A DNA stretch of 21,146 nucleotides from Pseudomonadota bacterium (GTDB lineage Bacteria; Pseudomonadota; Alphaproteobacteria; Rhizobiales; Xanthobacteraceae): assembly GCA_021779635.1 (NCBI GenBank), contig JAJYAH010000024.1, positions 1 to 21,146 on the forward strand, given 5' to 3'. Every line of letters starts with the position of its first letter. Within the stretch, counting starts at the first letter, position 1. The notes below the pieces were generated by a model, which had not been told where the DNA came from, searched no databases, and saw only the letters and a program-made list of their open reading frames with translations. Positions 1 to 8,637 of this stretch are shown here, piece by piece. The position numbers and the translations under genes were made by a program.

Positions 1-92
1 CGCTGCGGCCATACGTTGGTGTTAGGAAGCGATCACTTGGAAGTGCACGACAGGGAATCTGACAGCCCTTGCTCCGCGCTACTGGATTCAGT

Positions 93-1034
93 TCACTGCG
101 CCCGGGCAATAAATCCGGGGACACCGGTCTCAACCACAGCGTTGAACCTGACGCTCGTGGTGATGTGCTCCCGAATCTCCCGCATGGCGTCTTCAGGCAG
201 TGCCGAAACGTCGAAGTTCTCCTGGATGCGCCGAGGTTTGGTTGAGGTCGTTAAGAAGGCGGTGCCGCGCTGTACCGCCCAGGCCAGGGCAACTTGAGCT
301 GGTGTCTTGCGCACACGCCGTGCGATCGCTGCAATCACGGGATCATCCACCACACTTGGCTCCATGGCGTGTCCTAACGCTGCAAACGCCTGCAGCACGA
401 TCCCTTGCTCGCGACAGAACTCGAGCAGGTCCCATTCCGGGAGATACGGATGCGATTCGACCTGCACAACGGCGGGCTTGATCCGCGCTACCGCAACGAT
501 CTCCCGCAGCTTCTCCAAAGTAATGTCCGACAGACCGATCGACTTGCACTGACCGTCGTCGACGAGGCGCTCCAGTGCGCGCCATGTCTCCACGAGCGTG
601 ACCCCCGAATCGTAGATCACCCGACCGTGCTGGTCCCTCGGGTCCTGCTCGTCGCCGGGCTGAAAGGCAAAGGGAGTATGGATGAGATAGCAATCGACAT
701 AGTCTAGCTTCAATCGCCGGCGACTCGCGTCGAAGGCAGGCCTGACCCGCTCTGGACGATGATTGGTGTTCCATAGCTTCGTCGTGACGAACAGGTCCTC
801 CCGCTGAAGCGTCCCCGCCTTGAACGCTTCCCGGATCGCATCGCCGACTGCTTCTTCATTGCGGTAGCGTTCCGCGCAATCGAGATGCCGGAATCCCACT
901 TCCAATGCAGCCTTGGTAGCCTGTTTGGTCGCGAGAGGATCCGGAATCAGCGTGCCAAATCCGACGGCGGGGAGTTCACCATATCCGTGGGCAAGATGAA
1001 TCCTCGTATAGCGAAGCCCATCGGATGTTGTCAT
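93..1034 (-). CDS. Aldo/keto reductase
   Basis: NAD(P)H-dependent carbonyl reductase of the AKR superfamily, cytosolic; the substrate cannot be told from sequence. The catalytic tetrad is visible: Asp52 and Tyr57 in HLDCAERYRNEEAVG, Lys86 in FVTTKLWNTN, and His119 in YLIHTPF. The C-terminal cofactor loop appears as STKPRRIQEN. The length (313 aa) is normal for the family. I chose the ATG at 1034 because AAGGGAG (1042-1048) lies 7 bases upstream of it; the ATG at 1040 is only one base from that ribosome site. It follows the MFS gene on the same strand by about 60 bp, so it is probably the last gene of the hlyD-MFS-AKR operon. A role in detoxifying a carbonyl compound handled by the exporter is inference. 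Confidence 0.93.
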   Translation of the reverse strand: MTTSDGLRYTRIHLAHGYGELPAVGFGTLIPDPLATKQATKAALEVGFRHLDCAERYRNEEAVGDAIREAFKAGTLQREDLFVTTKLWNTNHRPERVRPAFDASRRRLKLDYVDCYLIHTPFAFQPGDEQDPRDQHGRVIYDSGVTLVETWRALERLVDDGQCKSIGLSDITLEKLREIVAVARIKPAVVQVESHPYLPEWDLLEFCREQGIVLQAFAALGHAMEPSVVDDPVIAAIARRVRKTPAQVALAWAVQRGTAFLTTSTKPRRIQENFDVSALPEDAMREIREHITTSVRFNAVVETGVPGFIARAQ

Positions 1035-1094
1035 GCTCATACTCCCTTGTTTGATCCCAGCCGCCGCATCAGCAGCGGTCGTTTGGACGTCGCA

Positions 1095-2591
1095 TTAATT
1101 GGCCGGCTGCGGCTTGCGGAGAAAAAGTACAAGCGGGCTCACGATCAGCATGGCGAACATCAGGATCTTGAACTGGTCGATGACGGCGACGACCGCCGCC
1201 TGCTGGGTGATCATTTCGTTGAGCATGGCAAGGCCCGGCTTGGCGATTGAGCCCGCGACATGCGCGGCGGCGCGGTTCGGCGCGAGGTCCTTTGCAAGCG
1301 CGAGGTGCATGGCCTGGGTGTTGTTGTAGAAGAATATCTGGACGACCGCGATGCCGATCGTACTTCCATAGACGCGCGACAGGTTGAAGAGTGCGGTGCC
1401 TTCCGGGCGGAATTTCGGATCGAGCGTGCCGAACGCCGCCTTGGTGAGTGCCGGAAGCAACGTGCCGAGACCCGCTCCCTGGAACAGGATTGCCGCGACT
1501 ACCGGCCACCAATCCATCGCGGGTGAATAGCCGAGCATCCGCCAATGGGCATAGACCACGAGCGCCATGCCGCCGATCACGAACAGCCGATTGTCGATTC
1601 GTGCCGGAACGAAGCTCATCAGCACCAACGCCCCGACGAGCGTGACGCCGCGCGGCATGGTCATGTATCCGGTGGTATCAACCGGATAATTGAGCAAATT
1701 CTCCAGCATCGGCGCCGTCAAAGCCAGGGTCGGCAGCAGGACGAAGCCGACGGCGAAGACCATGATCGTCGAAAGGATGAAATTGCGGTCCTTCAGCAGC
1801 GCCTTGTTGAGAAAATGCACATCCGTCGTCAGGACGTGCACGATGAAGAGATAGAATCCCAGGACCGAGACGGCCGCCTCGGACCAGATTTCCGCCGAGG
1901 CGAACCATTCCAGGCGCTCGCCGCGGTCGAGCAGCATCTGCAGTCCGATCAAGCCGATCGAGAAGGTCGCGAGGCCGAAGAAGTCGAAGGGTGGATTCTG
2001 TTCGGCCCTTTTCTCGGGAAGTGAGAGCGTCATCGCCAGGAAGATGAAGCCCGCCATCGGAAGGCTGAAATAGAAGATCGAGGGCCAACCGTGATATTCA
2101 CTGAGCCAGCCGCCGATGCTCGGGCCGCTGCTGATGCCGAGCAGTAGGCACGCCGACCACGCCAGGCTGATCCGCGCATGGCGCGCCGGCGGCAGCACAT
2201 CAAGCAAAATCGCCATCGACAGAACAGCGAGCGGGCCGCTCCCGGCCCCCTGGACGATCCGGGCAAACACGAACTGGATGGAAGTCGTCGCAAGCGTGTT
2301 TAGCATCAGGCCGAGCGCGAAGACGGCGAGGGACACCTGATAGACCGTCTTCCGGCCATAGCGCCCCGCAAGCCAGCGCGCCATCGGCATCACGGCGGCA
2401 CCCGACGCGATATATGCGGTAAACACCCAGCCGACCTCGTCGTCGGCCATCGATAGTGTGCCCTGGATATGCGGCAGGGCCGCATTCGGGAGCGAGATAT
2501 TCACCGCCTCCATGTAGGTCGCCATCAGGGCCGCCACGGTGATTGCGCGATGGCCGTTGACGGCCGCGCTCGATGCGAGGGCGGCGCTCAC
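1095..2591 (-). CDS. MFS drug exporter, DHA2 (EmrB/QacA-type), first copy
   Basis: Inner-membrane proton-driven exporter of 498 aa with the hydrophobicity expected of 14 membrane segments, the EmrB-type length. Motif A reads GRYGRK near residues 76-81, and the segment GPSIGGWLSEYHGWPSIFY around residue 160 corresponds to the motif C region of DHA2 exporters. The start is a GTG that overlaps the TGA of the upstream hlyD gene (GTGA), with GGAGGT four bases before it, so translation is probably coupled. With the membrane-fusion protein encoded just upstream and an outer-membrane channel made elsewhere, it would form an EmrAB-TolC-like pump. The substrate is unknown. The first-helix motif is divergent (YMEAVNISLPNAALP in place of the usual LDxTIVNVALP pattern), which makes it quite unlike the second copy at 5161-6768. 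Confidence 0.93.
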   Translation of the reverse strand: MSAALASSAAVNGHRAITVAALMATYMEAVNISLPNAALPHIQGTLSMADDEVGWVFTAYIASGAAVMPMARWLAGRYGRKTVYQVSLAVFALGLMLNTLATTSIQFVFARIVQGAGSGPLAVLSMAILLDVLPPARHARISLAWSACLLLGISSGPSIGGWLSEYHGWPSIFYFSLPMAGFIFLAMTLSLPEKRAEQNPPFDFFGLATFSIGLIGLQMLLDRGERLEWFASAEIWSEAAVSVLGFYLFIVHVLTTDVHFLNKALLKDRNFILSTIMVFAVGFVLLPTLALTAPMLENLLNYPVDTTGYMTMPRGVTLVGALVLMSFVPARIDNRLFVIGGMALVVYAHWRMLGYSPAMDWWPVVAAILFQGAGLGTLLPALTKAAFGTLDPKFRPEGTALFNLSRVYGSTIGIAVVQIFFYNNTQAMHLALAKDLAPNRAAAHVAGSIAKPGLAMLNEMITQQAAVVAVIDQFKILMFAMLIVSPLVLFLRKPQPAN

Positions 2592-3973
2592 TTGACCTCC
2601 GTCGCGAGCGCGGGCTGGAGCAGATGGCGCCAGGTGCGACGATAGCCGGTGTCGACCCGCGCGGTGACACTGATGCCCGAGAACAGCGGCCGGTTCGGAT
2701 CGACCTCATCAAGCTCGAGGCGTACCGGCAGACGCTGGACAACCTTGACCCAATTCCCGGTCGCATTCTCGGGCGGCAGGACTGCGAAATCGGATCCAGT
2801 GCCCGGGCTCATGCTGACGACGTGCGCCCTGAATTCACGATCCGGATAAGCATCGACGTCGATCGTCGCCTCCTGACCTGGACGCATGTGGGTCAGGCCC
2901 GTTTCGCGGAAATTCGCCTCGATCCAGATCCGTCGGCTCGACAGCAGCGAAAACACGGTGGCGCCGGCATTGACGAAGTTGCCGACCTGGAGGTCCTCGA
3001 CCCTCGTCACGGTGCCGTCGTCGGGCGCGGTCACCGTTGCATAGGAGAGATCAAGCCGGGCACGGTCGAGCTGGGCCTTGGCCGCGCGAACTGTCGGATG
3101 GCGATCGATCTCGATGTCCGGATCGCCGTTCAGCGCAACTACGGTGCTGGCGATCTGTTGTTCGATCGATGCGACGTGCTGGCGGGCGACCTTGAGATCA
3201 GTCTCGGTCCGGTCATAGACCTCACGCGGGGTGAAATCGTTGGCCACCAGCGCCTTCTTGCGATAATATTCGCGCTCATCATAAGCGGCCGAGTCCTTTG
3301 CCGACTGTAGTTCGGCCTGTTGCTGGCGATAGGTCGCTTTGAGCCCGTCGATCTGGAGGCGCGCGCTGGCGAGCCGCGCTTCGGCCAGATCGACCGCAAT
3401 CTGGTAGGGCTCCGGATCGATTCGAATTAGGACTTGTCCCCGCCGGACACGCTGATTGTCCCGGACGGCGATTTCGACCGCCTGGCCGCCGACCCGGGCA
3501 TTCACGGTTACCTTCGCCGCACGAACGAACGCATCATCCGTCGAGACATAAGGCTCTTCGGCGAGGTAATAGGCGGTGCCGAACGCAGCCAACACGATCG
3601 GCAATGCAAGCATCAGAGGCCGGCGAAGACGCTCCCTGAGGCTCTTTCGGGGCGTCGCGGCCACGCGGTTCGATGCGGGGAGGTTGACTACTCTATCGAA
3701 TTGCGTCTCCAGCGCAGAGTGTGCCACACCCGCGGAAATCATGGCGCTGCCCGCAAATTTTGATTCCTGCTCGGGAGCTTGCAGTGGACGGGGGTAGCCA
3801 ATTTCCGCCAACCCGCCGGTGGCCTCGGCGCCGAGCGGGCGGATTCCAGGAGAACCTTCACCGTCGACCGTTCGCGTTGCGTTGGCACTCAGCAATTGCC
3901 TCGGCGCCCCACTCTCGGGCAACTCCTCGCGGTCGCCAGTCGAGCCGGCGAGTGCCCGAAAATTAAGACTCAT
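2588..3973 (-). CDS. HlyD/EmrA-family membrane fusion protein, first copy
   Basis: Periplasmic adaptor that would link the MFS exporter encoded immediately downstream to an outer-membrane channel. One membrane anchor lies at about residues 120-138, followed by the EmrA-like STDDAF (144-149), the first half of the lipoyl domain (VGGQAVEIAVRDNQRVRRG), a coiled-coil hairpin at about 190-270, and the second lipoyl half with beta-barrel (DDGTVTRVEDLQVGNFVNAG onward). The length of 461 aa exceeds the usual EmrA size of about 390 aa because of roughly 118 residues ahead of the anchor. The start at 3973 is supported by GGAG seven bases upstream and by the operator that lies just beyond it. The ATG at residue 78 is a weaker alternative without a good ribosome site. 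Likely repressed by the divergent TetR. Confidence 0.93.
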   Translation of the reverse strand: MSLNFRALAGSTGDREELPESGAPRQLLSANATRTVDGEGSPGIRPLGAEATGGLAEIGYPRPLQAPEQESKFAGSAMISAGVAHSALETQFDRVVNLPASNRVAATPRKSLRERLRRPLMLALPIVLAAFGTAYYLAEEPYVSTDDAFVRAAKVTVNARVGGQAVEIAVRDNQRVRRGQVLIRIDPEPYQIAVDLAEARLASARLQIDGLKATYRQQQAELQSAKDSAAYDEREYYRKKALVANDFTPREVYDRTETDLKVARQHVASIEQQIASTVVALNGDPDIEIDRHPTVRAAKAQLDRARLDLSYATVTAPDDGTVTRVEDLQVGNFVNAGATVFSLLSSRRIWIEANFRETGLTHMRPGQEATIDVDAYPDREFRAHVVSMSPGTGSDFAVLPPENATGNWVKVVQRLPVRLELDEVDPNRPLFSGISVTARVDTGYRRTWRHLLQPALATEVK

Positions 3974-3996
3974 CGAAAGTCTCCAGCTTCATTGTA

Positions 3997-4020
3997 TTTT
4001 GTAGCGAACAGTACAAATAT
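3997..4020. promoter_or_regulatory. TetR-type operator, copy 1 (hlyD-proximal)
   Basis: An inverted repeat TTTGTA-N8-TACAAA within TTTTGTA-N8-TACAAATAT. It lies 24 bases upstream of the hlyD start, in the divergent hlyD/tetR intergenic region. The same outer 16 bases recur at 4060-4083 with an unrelated 8-base centre, which argues for a protein-binding site rather than a chance palindrome. Assignment to the adjacent TetR is inference from position. Confidence 0.75.
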
Positions 4021-4059
4021 CTAACCACGGCGTGGTAATCAAGGCGATTGTTGATTTTA

Positions 4060-4083
4060 TTTTGTATCGCTTCATACAAATAT
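4060..4083. promoter_or_regulatory. TetR-type operator, copy 2 (tetR-proximal)
   Basis: Second copy of TTTTGTA-N8-TACAAATAT, identical to copy 1 in both arms and flanks and different in the 8-base centre. The centres are 63 bp apart, about six helical turns, so two bound dimers would sit on the same DNA face. It ends 35 bases before the preferred tetR start, so it could serve for autorepression. A further partial half-site, GTACAA, follows at 4085-4090. Confidence 0.75.
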
Positions 4084-4118
4084 GGTACAAGCACGCGGCA
4101 ACCGGGGTATTTGGCGAA

Positions 4119-4757
4119 ATGGCGGGAAAAAAGAGTGAAACGGCAGTAACGCGTCGAGGGCGGCCGCGCGCCTATGACGCGCAGGCAGCGCTCAAGCGCG
4201 CAACGGAGACCTTCTGGAGGACCGGCTATTCCGGCACTTCGCTCGACAGAGTCTCTGTCGCGACCGGCATGAATCCGCCAAGCCTCTACGCGGCCTTCGG
4301 AAACAAGCGCGCGCTCTATCTCGAAGCGCTCGCCCATTATTGGGAGATCAGCCTGACCGCGACCCGTGAAGCTCTTGCAGAGGACCGTCCCCTGCCCGAA
4401 AGCCTGATGCTTGCTTACGAAGCGGCGCTGTCCATCTATTTTTCGGGCAAGGGATCCGCGCGCGGCTGCTTTGTGATCGGGACTGCGGTAACCGAAGCCG
4501 CCGAAGATCCGGAGATCCGGAAAAGTGTCGCGGCGGGACTTCGTGTGATCGACGCGGATTTTGAAGCCCGTCTCCGGGCCGCACGTGACAGAGGCGAACT
4601 GAAGGACGATGCGGATCCAACGGCGCTTGCCATCCTCGCATCCGCGACAATGCACTCCATCGCTATCCGCGCCCGAGCCGGCACTCCCCGCGCCGAACTG
4701 CAGGAGATTGCGCGAAAGGCGGTGAGTGTGATCTGCGGCCCGGTACGTGCCGATTGA
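4119..4757 (+). CDS. TetR/AcrR-family transcriptional regulator
   Basis: Cytosolic DNA-binding repressor of 212 aa. The N-terminal helix-turn-helix (about residues 24-65: ALKRATETFWRTGYSGTSLD, then VSVATGMNPPSLYAAFGNK) is typical of TetR proteins, and the C-terminal half is the ligand-binding/dimerisation domain with a cysteine-containing SARGCFVIGTAVTEA segment seen in AcrR-like members. The reading frame is open up to a GTG at 4032, but the ATG at 4119 gives the family length and leaves the 4060-4083 operator outside the gene. It is divergent from the hlyD-MFS-AKR operon and most likely represses both that operon and itself through the twin operators. The inducer is unknown. Confidence 0.92.
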   Translation: MAGKKSETAVTRRGRPRAYDAQAALKRATETFWRTGYSGTSLDRVSVATGMNPPSLYAAFGNKRALYLEALAHYWEISLTATREALAEDRPLPESLMLAYEAALSIYFSGKGSARGCFVIGTAVTEAAEDPEIRKSVAAGLRVIDADFEARLRAARDRGELKDDADPTALAILASATMHSIAIRARAGTPRAELQEIARKAVSVICGPVRAD

Positions 4758-4924
4758 ATGGCTCACGGCGACCTGCGTATCGCCGGACGGACCTGCAGAT
4801 GCCGCACCGAGAAGACCGAAAGCCCCTGCGCCAGCCGCTGTTTCAGGCAGACCCCGCCGGGTTGGCGATGAGGAAGGTCTGGACATTTCCATTGTTCCTC
4901 CGTGAAAGAGTGACACCACAGTGC

Positions 4925-5012
4925 AGGCCACTGGCGTGCTCGACCATCCAACACTAGGCGGAAGCCGGTCATATCAAGGTATAAGCGGGCATTACGAGGT
5001 GGCGACTGGCGC
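4925..5012 (+). repeat. Diverged direct repeat, copy A
   Basis: Matches 8638-8724 in the same orientation, from AGGCCACTG through GACTGGCG, with a few substitutions and small indels. The best-conserved part is TCATATCAAGGTAT/ATAAGCGGGC followed by ATTACGAGG. Weaker similarity may extend further upstream, since both copies have GATGAG about 57-58 bases before the shared block. In copy B the repeat lies just upstream of an NTF2-like gene; copy A has no gene after it on the plus strand, so it may be an orphaned promoter segment. Confidence 0.75.
4968..4997 (+). promoter_or_regulatory. Candidate FixJ-type box (copy A)
   Basis: Core TCATATCAAGGTATAAGCGG. It differs by one base from the box in copy B and by a handful of positions from the box at 12101. 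No plus-strand gene follows, so the site may be non-functional. Identity of the binding protein is inference. Confidence 0.35.
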
Positions 5013-5160
5013 GATCGCAATCACCGTCATCGGCCCAAAAACTCCCCAACCAAAACCATGGAGAGTGAGATCTGTATCCGGGCCAAGGATAGCTTCTCGA
5101 TCTGGCGACTGGAGCAGACCTTCGCATAATGAGCGGTCATGGAATGGGCGCAGGTACCCG

Positions 5161-6768
5161 TTATTCGGCACCGATGTGGGCGCCTTTCTCGGCTACCGAA
5201 CGCTTCATCAGCAGCACCGTGAGTAGCGGCACCAGCGTCACCACAGCCAAGAAGAAGAAGACATCGAAATAGGCAAGTGACGATGCCTGCTGCTGCCGCA
5301 AGTTCTCGAGCGTCTGCCAGGCCAGCTGCTGCGCTGCAGACGGATCGCCGGTCTGCTGCAGGAACACTCCGCCAGCCTGCTTGACGAAGGAAACCACGCT
5401 TGCGTTGAACGAATCGAGGTACTCGCCCAGCCGCAGGATGTGAAATTGATCACGGCGCTCCTGAATTGTCTGTGCCATCGAGGTGCCCACACTGCCTCCC
5501 TCATTGCGCAACAGACTTAGCAAGCCAACGGCTGCTCCACGCAGCGACGGCGGGATATAGAGGTAGGCCGCTACATTCGCAGGCGCAAAGCACATCGAGA
5601 GCCCAACAATCAGTATCACCCGAGGCCAGACGACCTGGCCCGGGCTGATCTCCAGGTTCATTTGCGACATCCAATAGTTTCCGATCGCCATGATCAGCAG
5701 ACCCGCGGCGAGTAACCACCGGGCATCCGCCCCCTTGCCAAGTGCCTGGCCGACAAACGGCATTGCCAGAAGCGCACCGACTCCAGCCGGCGACATCACC
5801 AATCCCGCGCTGAGGGCATCATAGCCGAACAGAGATTGAAGCAGAGCAGGCAATGATGTGCTGGCGGCATAGAGGACTGCGAAAGCGCAAAAGATGATGA
5901 CGCAGCATGCAGCGAAATTTCGTTCCCGCAGCGGGCGGAAATTGACCACGGGGCTGGGGTGGCGTGATTCCCAAAACACCAGCGCCATCAGACCCAAAAC
6001 GAAAAAAATGGCGAGCGTCTGCACGCGCCAGAATGGATCGCTTAGCCAGTCCCACTCCTGTCCCTTGCTGAGCATCACTTCCCAGGAGACCATGACAATC
6101 ACCAGGAGTGAAAGGCCGAGCGTGTCAAAACGCAACGGCTCCTTCCTCAACTCCATACGCTGCTTCACGAGATAGTCGGGATCCCGCAGCAGGGCATAAC
6201 AAGCACCATACGCCAGCAGACCAACCGGGACGTTGATGTAGAACACCCATCGCCACGAATAGCTGTCCGTGATCCAGCCGCCGAGCGTCGGACCGACGAC
6301 CGGCGCCAAAAGGGCAGCCAGGCCAAACAGCGTCATCGCAATGCCTTGCTTCTCTACCGGAAAGGCGTCCAGCAGCACGCCTTGACTGGACGGCTGCAGG
6401 CCGCCACCCGCCAGACCCTGCAGGACGCGAAAGAAAATCAACTGACCGAGACTTGTGGCCATCCCGCAAAGTCCGGACGAGAGGGTAAAGACAGCTATCG
6501 ACAGCAGGAAGTAGTTCCGGCGCCCGAGGCGAGCCGACAACCAGCCGGTAATTGGCAGGATGATCGCATTGGCGGCAAGGTAGCTGGTGATGACCCATTC
6601 GCCGTCGTCGACCGTGGCCGAAAGGCCGCCGGCAATGTATCGCAGCGCGACCACTGCAATGGTGGTGTCGAGTACCTCCATGAAGGTCGGTATTATAACG
6701 ATGGCGGCTACAAGCCACGGGTTCACGTCCGCCCGCGATCTGGAAGGTGAAAGTGCCAACTCGGTCAT
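5161..6768 (-). CDS. MFS drug exporter, DHA2 (EmrB-type), second copy
   Basis: Inner-membrane proton antiporter of 535 aa with about 14 predicted membrane segments. Family motifs are clear: motif D1 EVLDTTIAVVALRYIAG (31-47), motif A GWLSARLGRRN (75-85), and the DHA2 motif C region PVVGPTLGGWITDSYSWRWVFYINVPVG. These are textbook EmrB features and much closer to the consensus than the first copy at 1095-2591. The ATG overlaps the TGA of the upstream hlyD gene by four bases (ATGA), indicating translational coupling. It would pump a hydrophobic drug or toxic compound through the partner adaptor and a TolC-like channel. The substrate is unknown. Confidence 0.95.
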   Translation of the reverse strand: MTELALSPSRSRADVNPWLVAAIVIIPTFMEVLDTTIAVVALRYIAGGLSATVDDGEWVITSYLAANAIILPITGWLSARLGRRNYFLLSIAVFTLSSGLCGMATSLGQLIFFRVLQGLAGGGLQPSSQGVLLDAFPVEKQGIAMTLFGLAALLAPVVGPTLGGWITDSYSWRWVFYINVPVGLLAYGACYALLRDPDYLVKQRMELRKEPLRFDTLGLSLLVIVMVSWEVMLSKGQEWDWLSDPFWRVQTLAIFFVLGLMALVFWESRHPSPVVNFRPLRERNFAACCVIIFCAFAVLYAASTSLPALLQSLFGYDALSAGLVMSPAGVGALLAMPFVGQALGKGADARWLLAAGLLIMAIGNYWMSQMNLEISPGQVVWPRVILIVGLSMCFAPANVAAYLYIPPSLRGAAVGLLSLLRNEGGSVGTSMAQTIQERRDQFHILRLGEYLDSFNASVVSFVKQAGGVFLQQTGDPSAAQQLAWQTLENLRQQQASSLAYFDVFFFLAVVTLVPLLTVLLMKRSVAEKGAHIGAE

Positions 6769-8315
6769 TTGTCGGCACCCCGCGGGCTCCCACCCGAAAC
6801 CGCGGCCGGCGATTGCTGCTCGAAGCCTTGAAGAAATGTCCCGGCATTGGGTCCGCTCAGCGGTTTGTTGAGATAGACGTAGGGGACAACCGATGCGCCG
6901 ATGAACAGCGGTTTCTTGTCCGGATCGTAACCCTCAAGCTCAATCCGGACCGGCAGCCGCTGGACGATCTTGATGTAGTTGCCCGTGGCATTCTGCGGCG
7001 GCAGTAACGCGAGCGTCGACCCCGTCCCGATCGTAAACCCGGTGATCCGACCGCTGAATACCTGTTTGTCGCCATACATGTCGACATAGAGATCGGCAGC
7101 TTGACCTATGCGCAAGTCGCGCAGCTGCGTCTCCTTGAAATTGGCATCGACCCAGATCTCGCTGAGCGAGCGGATCGCCATCAGACTCTGTCCGACCTGA
7201 ACGTCATTACCGGGATTGACGTTTCGTCGCGTGACGACGCCGTCGATCTCCGCGACAACGTCGCAATAGCGAAGGTCGAGTTCAGCCAAAGCGAAATCAC
7301 GTTTGGCGGCTTCGAGTTTGGCTTCGGCTTGCTTGACGGCCGGCGCCTCCGCAGCCAGCCGACCGAACGTCCGGTCGACATCGCCTTCGGGATCACGCTT
7401 TTCGAACTCTTCGAGCATCTGCTTCGGAGGCTGGTTGTAGGAATGGACAACGCCCAGCTCAGCCGCGCTCTGAATCAGCTCCGCCTGCGCCTGCAGGATC
7501 GAAGAAAACGTCTGATCAAGATCGGGCGGTACCTGGTCGAGATCCGCGCTGTCTTCGGGCTGCGTCTGCAGGCCCAACGAGACACGGATCTGGTTCGCAT
7601 CCGCCAACGTCTGTACGACATCCGCCCGGGCAATCGACAACGCCGCCTGACGTTGATCATAGAGTTCGCGGCTCGCGAACTCCGATTTGACCAGCTGCGA
7701 CGTCCGGTCGAACTCCTGCTGGGCGAGTATAAGTGTGGCCTTCGCCTTCTTCAGCGCAGCGACCCGAGCATGCAGCAGGGCTATCTGGTTTTCGACATTC
7801 TCCACAGCTTGTTGCAATTGCCAGCGGCGGCTCCAGGCCTGTGCTTCGATGCCGCGCACCGTGGCCCTGGCTGCCTGGAGATCCGCCTGTGCGGTATCGA
7901 CGGCCGCCTTCTTCACTGCGACTGCGTCCCGAAATGGTTCCTTGTCCAATTCAACAAGGAGATCTCCCTTGCGCACGCGATTGTTGTCATCCACCAGAAC
8001 CCGGGAGATCTGACCGTGGACGCGAGGGGCGACGAACGTCACATGGCCGTTCACGAAGGCGTCGTCGGTCGAAACCGTGCTGAGCACGAACCGGATCCAC
8101 GGAATGCCGAACACCGCGGCCGCGATGACTACAGCGCCAAGCACACCGATCAGCAATTTTCGCCGCCGCGTGATCCGTTGATTCGAGGCTGGCTTTGAGC
8201 CAGGATCTGTCCGCGTTTGTGTGGCGTCGCGATCAACCATCGCATCCGCGCTGCCCGTTACCGGCGCCTCGATCGAGGGTGCCCCGTTCTTCTGCTCGAT
8301 GGTCTCGGTAGGCAT
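6765..8315 (-). CDS. HlyD/EmrA-family membrane fusion protein, second copy
   Basis: Periplasmic adaptor for the downstream-encoded MFS exporter. A basic cytosolic stretch (ITRRRK) precedes a membrane anchor at about residues 53-73, then STDDAF (82-87), the first lipoyl half (PRVHGQISRVLVDDNNRVRKGD), a long alpha-helical region at about 130-335, and the second lipoyl half and beta-barrel (YCDVVAEIDGVVTRRNVNPGNDVQVG onward). At 516 aa it is about 120 residues longer than EmrA, the extra being in the helical hairpin, which includes a DLDQVPPDLDQ segment and a PEGDVDRTFG segment. The ATG at 8315 has GGGAGG about nine bases upstream. No dedicated regulator is adjacent. Confidence 0.94.
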   Translation of the reverse strand: MPTETIEQKNGAPSIEAPVTGSADAMVDRDATQTRTDPGSKPASNQRITRRRKLLIGVLGAVVIAAAVFGIPWIRFVLSTVSTDDAFVNGHVTFVAPRVHGQISRVLVDDNNRVRKGDLLVELDKEPFRDAVAVKKAAVDTAQADLQAARATVRGIEAQAWSRRWQLQQAVENVENQIALLHARVAALKKAKATLILAQQEFDRTSQLVKSEFASRELYDQRQAALSIARADVVQTLADANQIRVSLGLQTQPEDSADLDQVPPDLDQTFSSILQAQAELIQSAAELGVVHSYNQPPKQMLEEFEKRDPEGDVDRTFGRLAAEAPAVKQAEAKLEAAKRDFALAELDLRYCDVVAEIDGVVTRRNVNPGNDVQVGQSLMAIRSLSEIWVDANFKETQLRDLRIGQAADLYVDMYGDKQVFSGRITGFTIGTGSTLALLPPQNATGNYIKIVQRLPVRIELEGYDPDKKPLFIGASVVPYVYLNKPLSGPNAGTFLQGFEQQSPAAVSGGSPRGADK

Positions 8316-8637
8316 CGGAAATTTCCTCCCAAGGAAGATCGTTTCTCAACCAAATCATTCGCGTCTGTCGCGCCGATCCAGTTTCCCGACCCCGCCGTCA
8401 CGGTGAGCTACCATAGCGACCCGTTCTCAGCGCAGCCTGAACGCACGGCGCCAACTGCTTGGACCGCGCACACCTCGGGCTGCATCGCGGCGGCACGCTT
8501 TGCATTTCATGGAACCGGCCATATCCCACCGGACGATGGCCGGTTCGCGTGCTCGCCCGCGAAACCATCACTCGCTACGTGATGAGAACAGCTCCCATGT
8601 TTTCGTTCCTGCTCCCTGCATCGTACCCGTATCCTGA

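Larger units (their letters stand above)
4758..5160. other. Intergenic region between convergent tetR and second MFS gene
   Basis: About 400 bases with no convincing gene. It contains repeat copy A (4925-5012), whose partner is at 8638-8724. A 23-codon ORF at 5058-5129 lacks a ribosome site and is not called. No intrinsic terminator with a T-run was seen for either convergent gene. Confidence 0.6.

Noticed and set aside
2573..3310. Plus-strand ORF of 245 codons
   Set aside because: Shadow of the first hlyD gene.
6125..6847. Minus-strand ORF of 240 codons
   Set aside because: Alternate frame of the second MFS gene.
7101..8198. Plus-strand ORF of 365 codons
   Set aside because: Antisense to the second hlyD gene, which has clear lipoyl and anchor motifs; the frame shows no domain.
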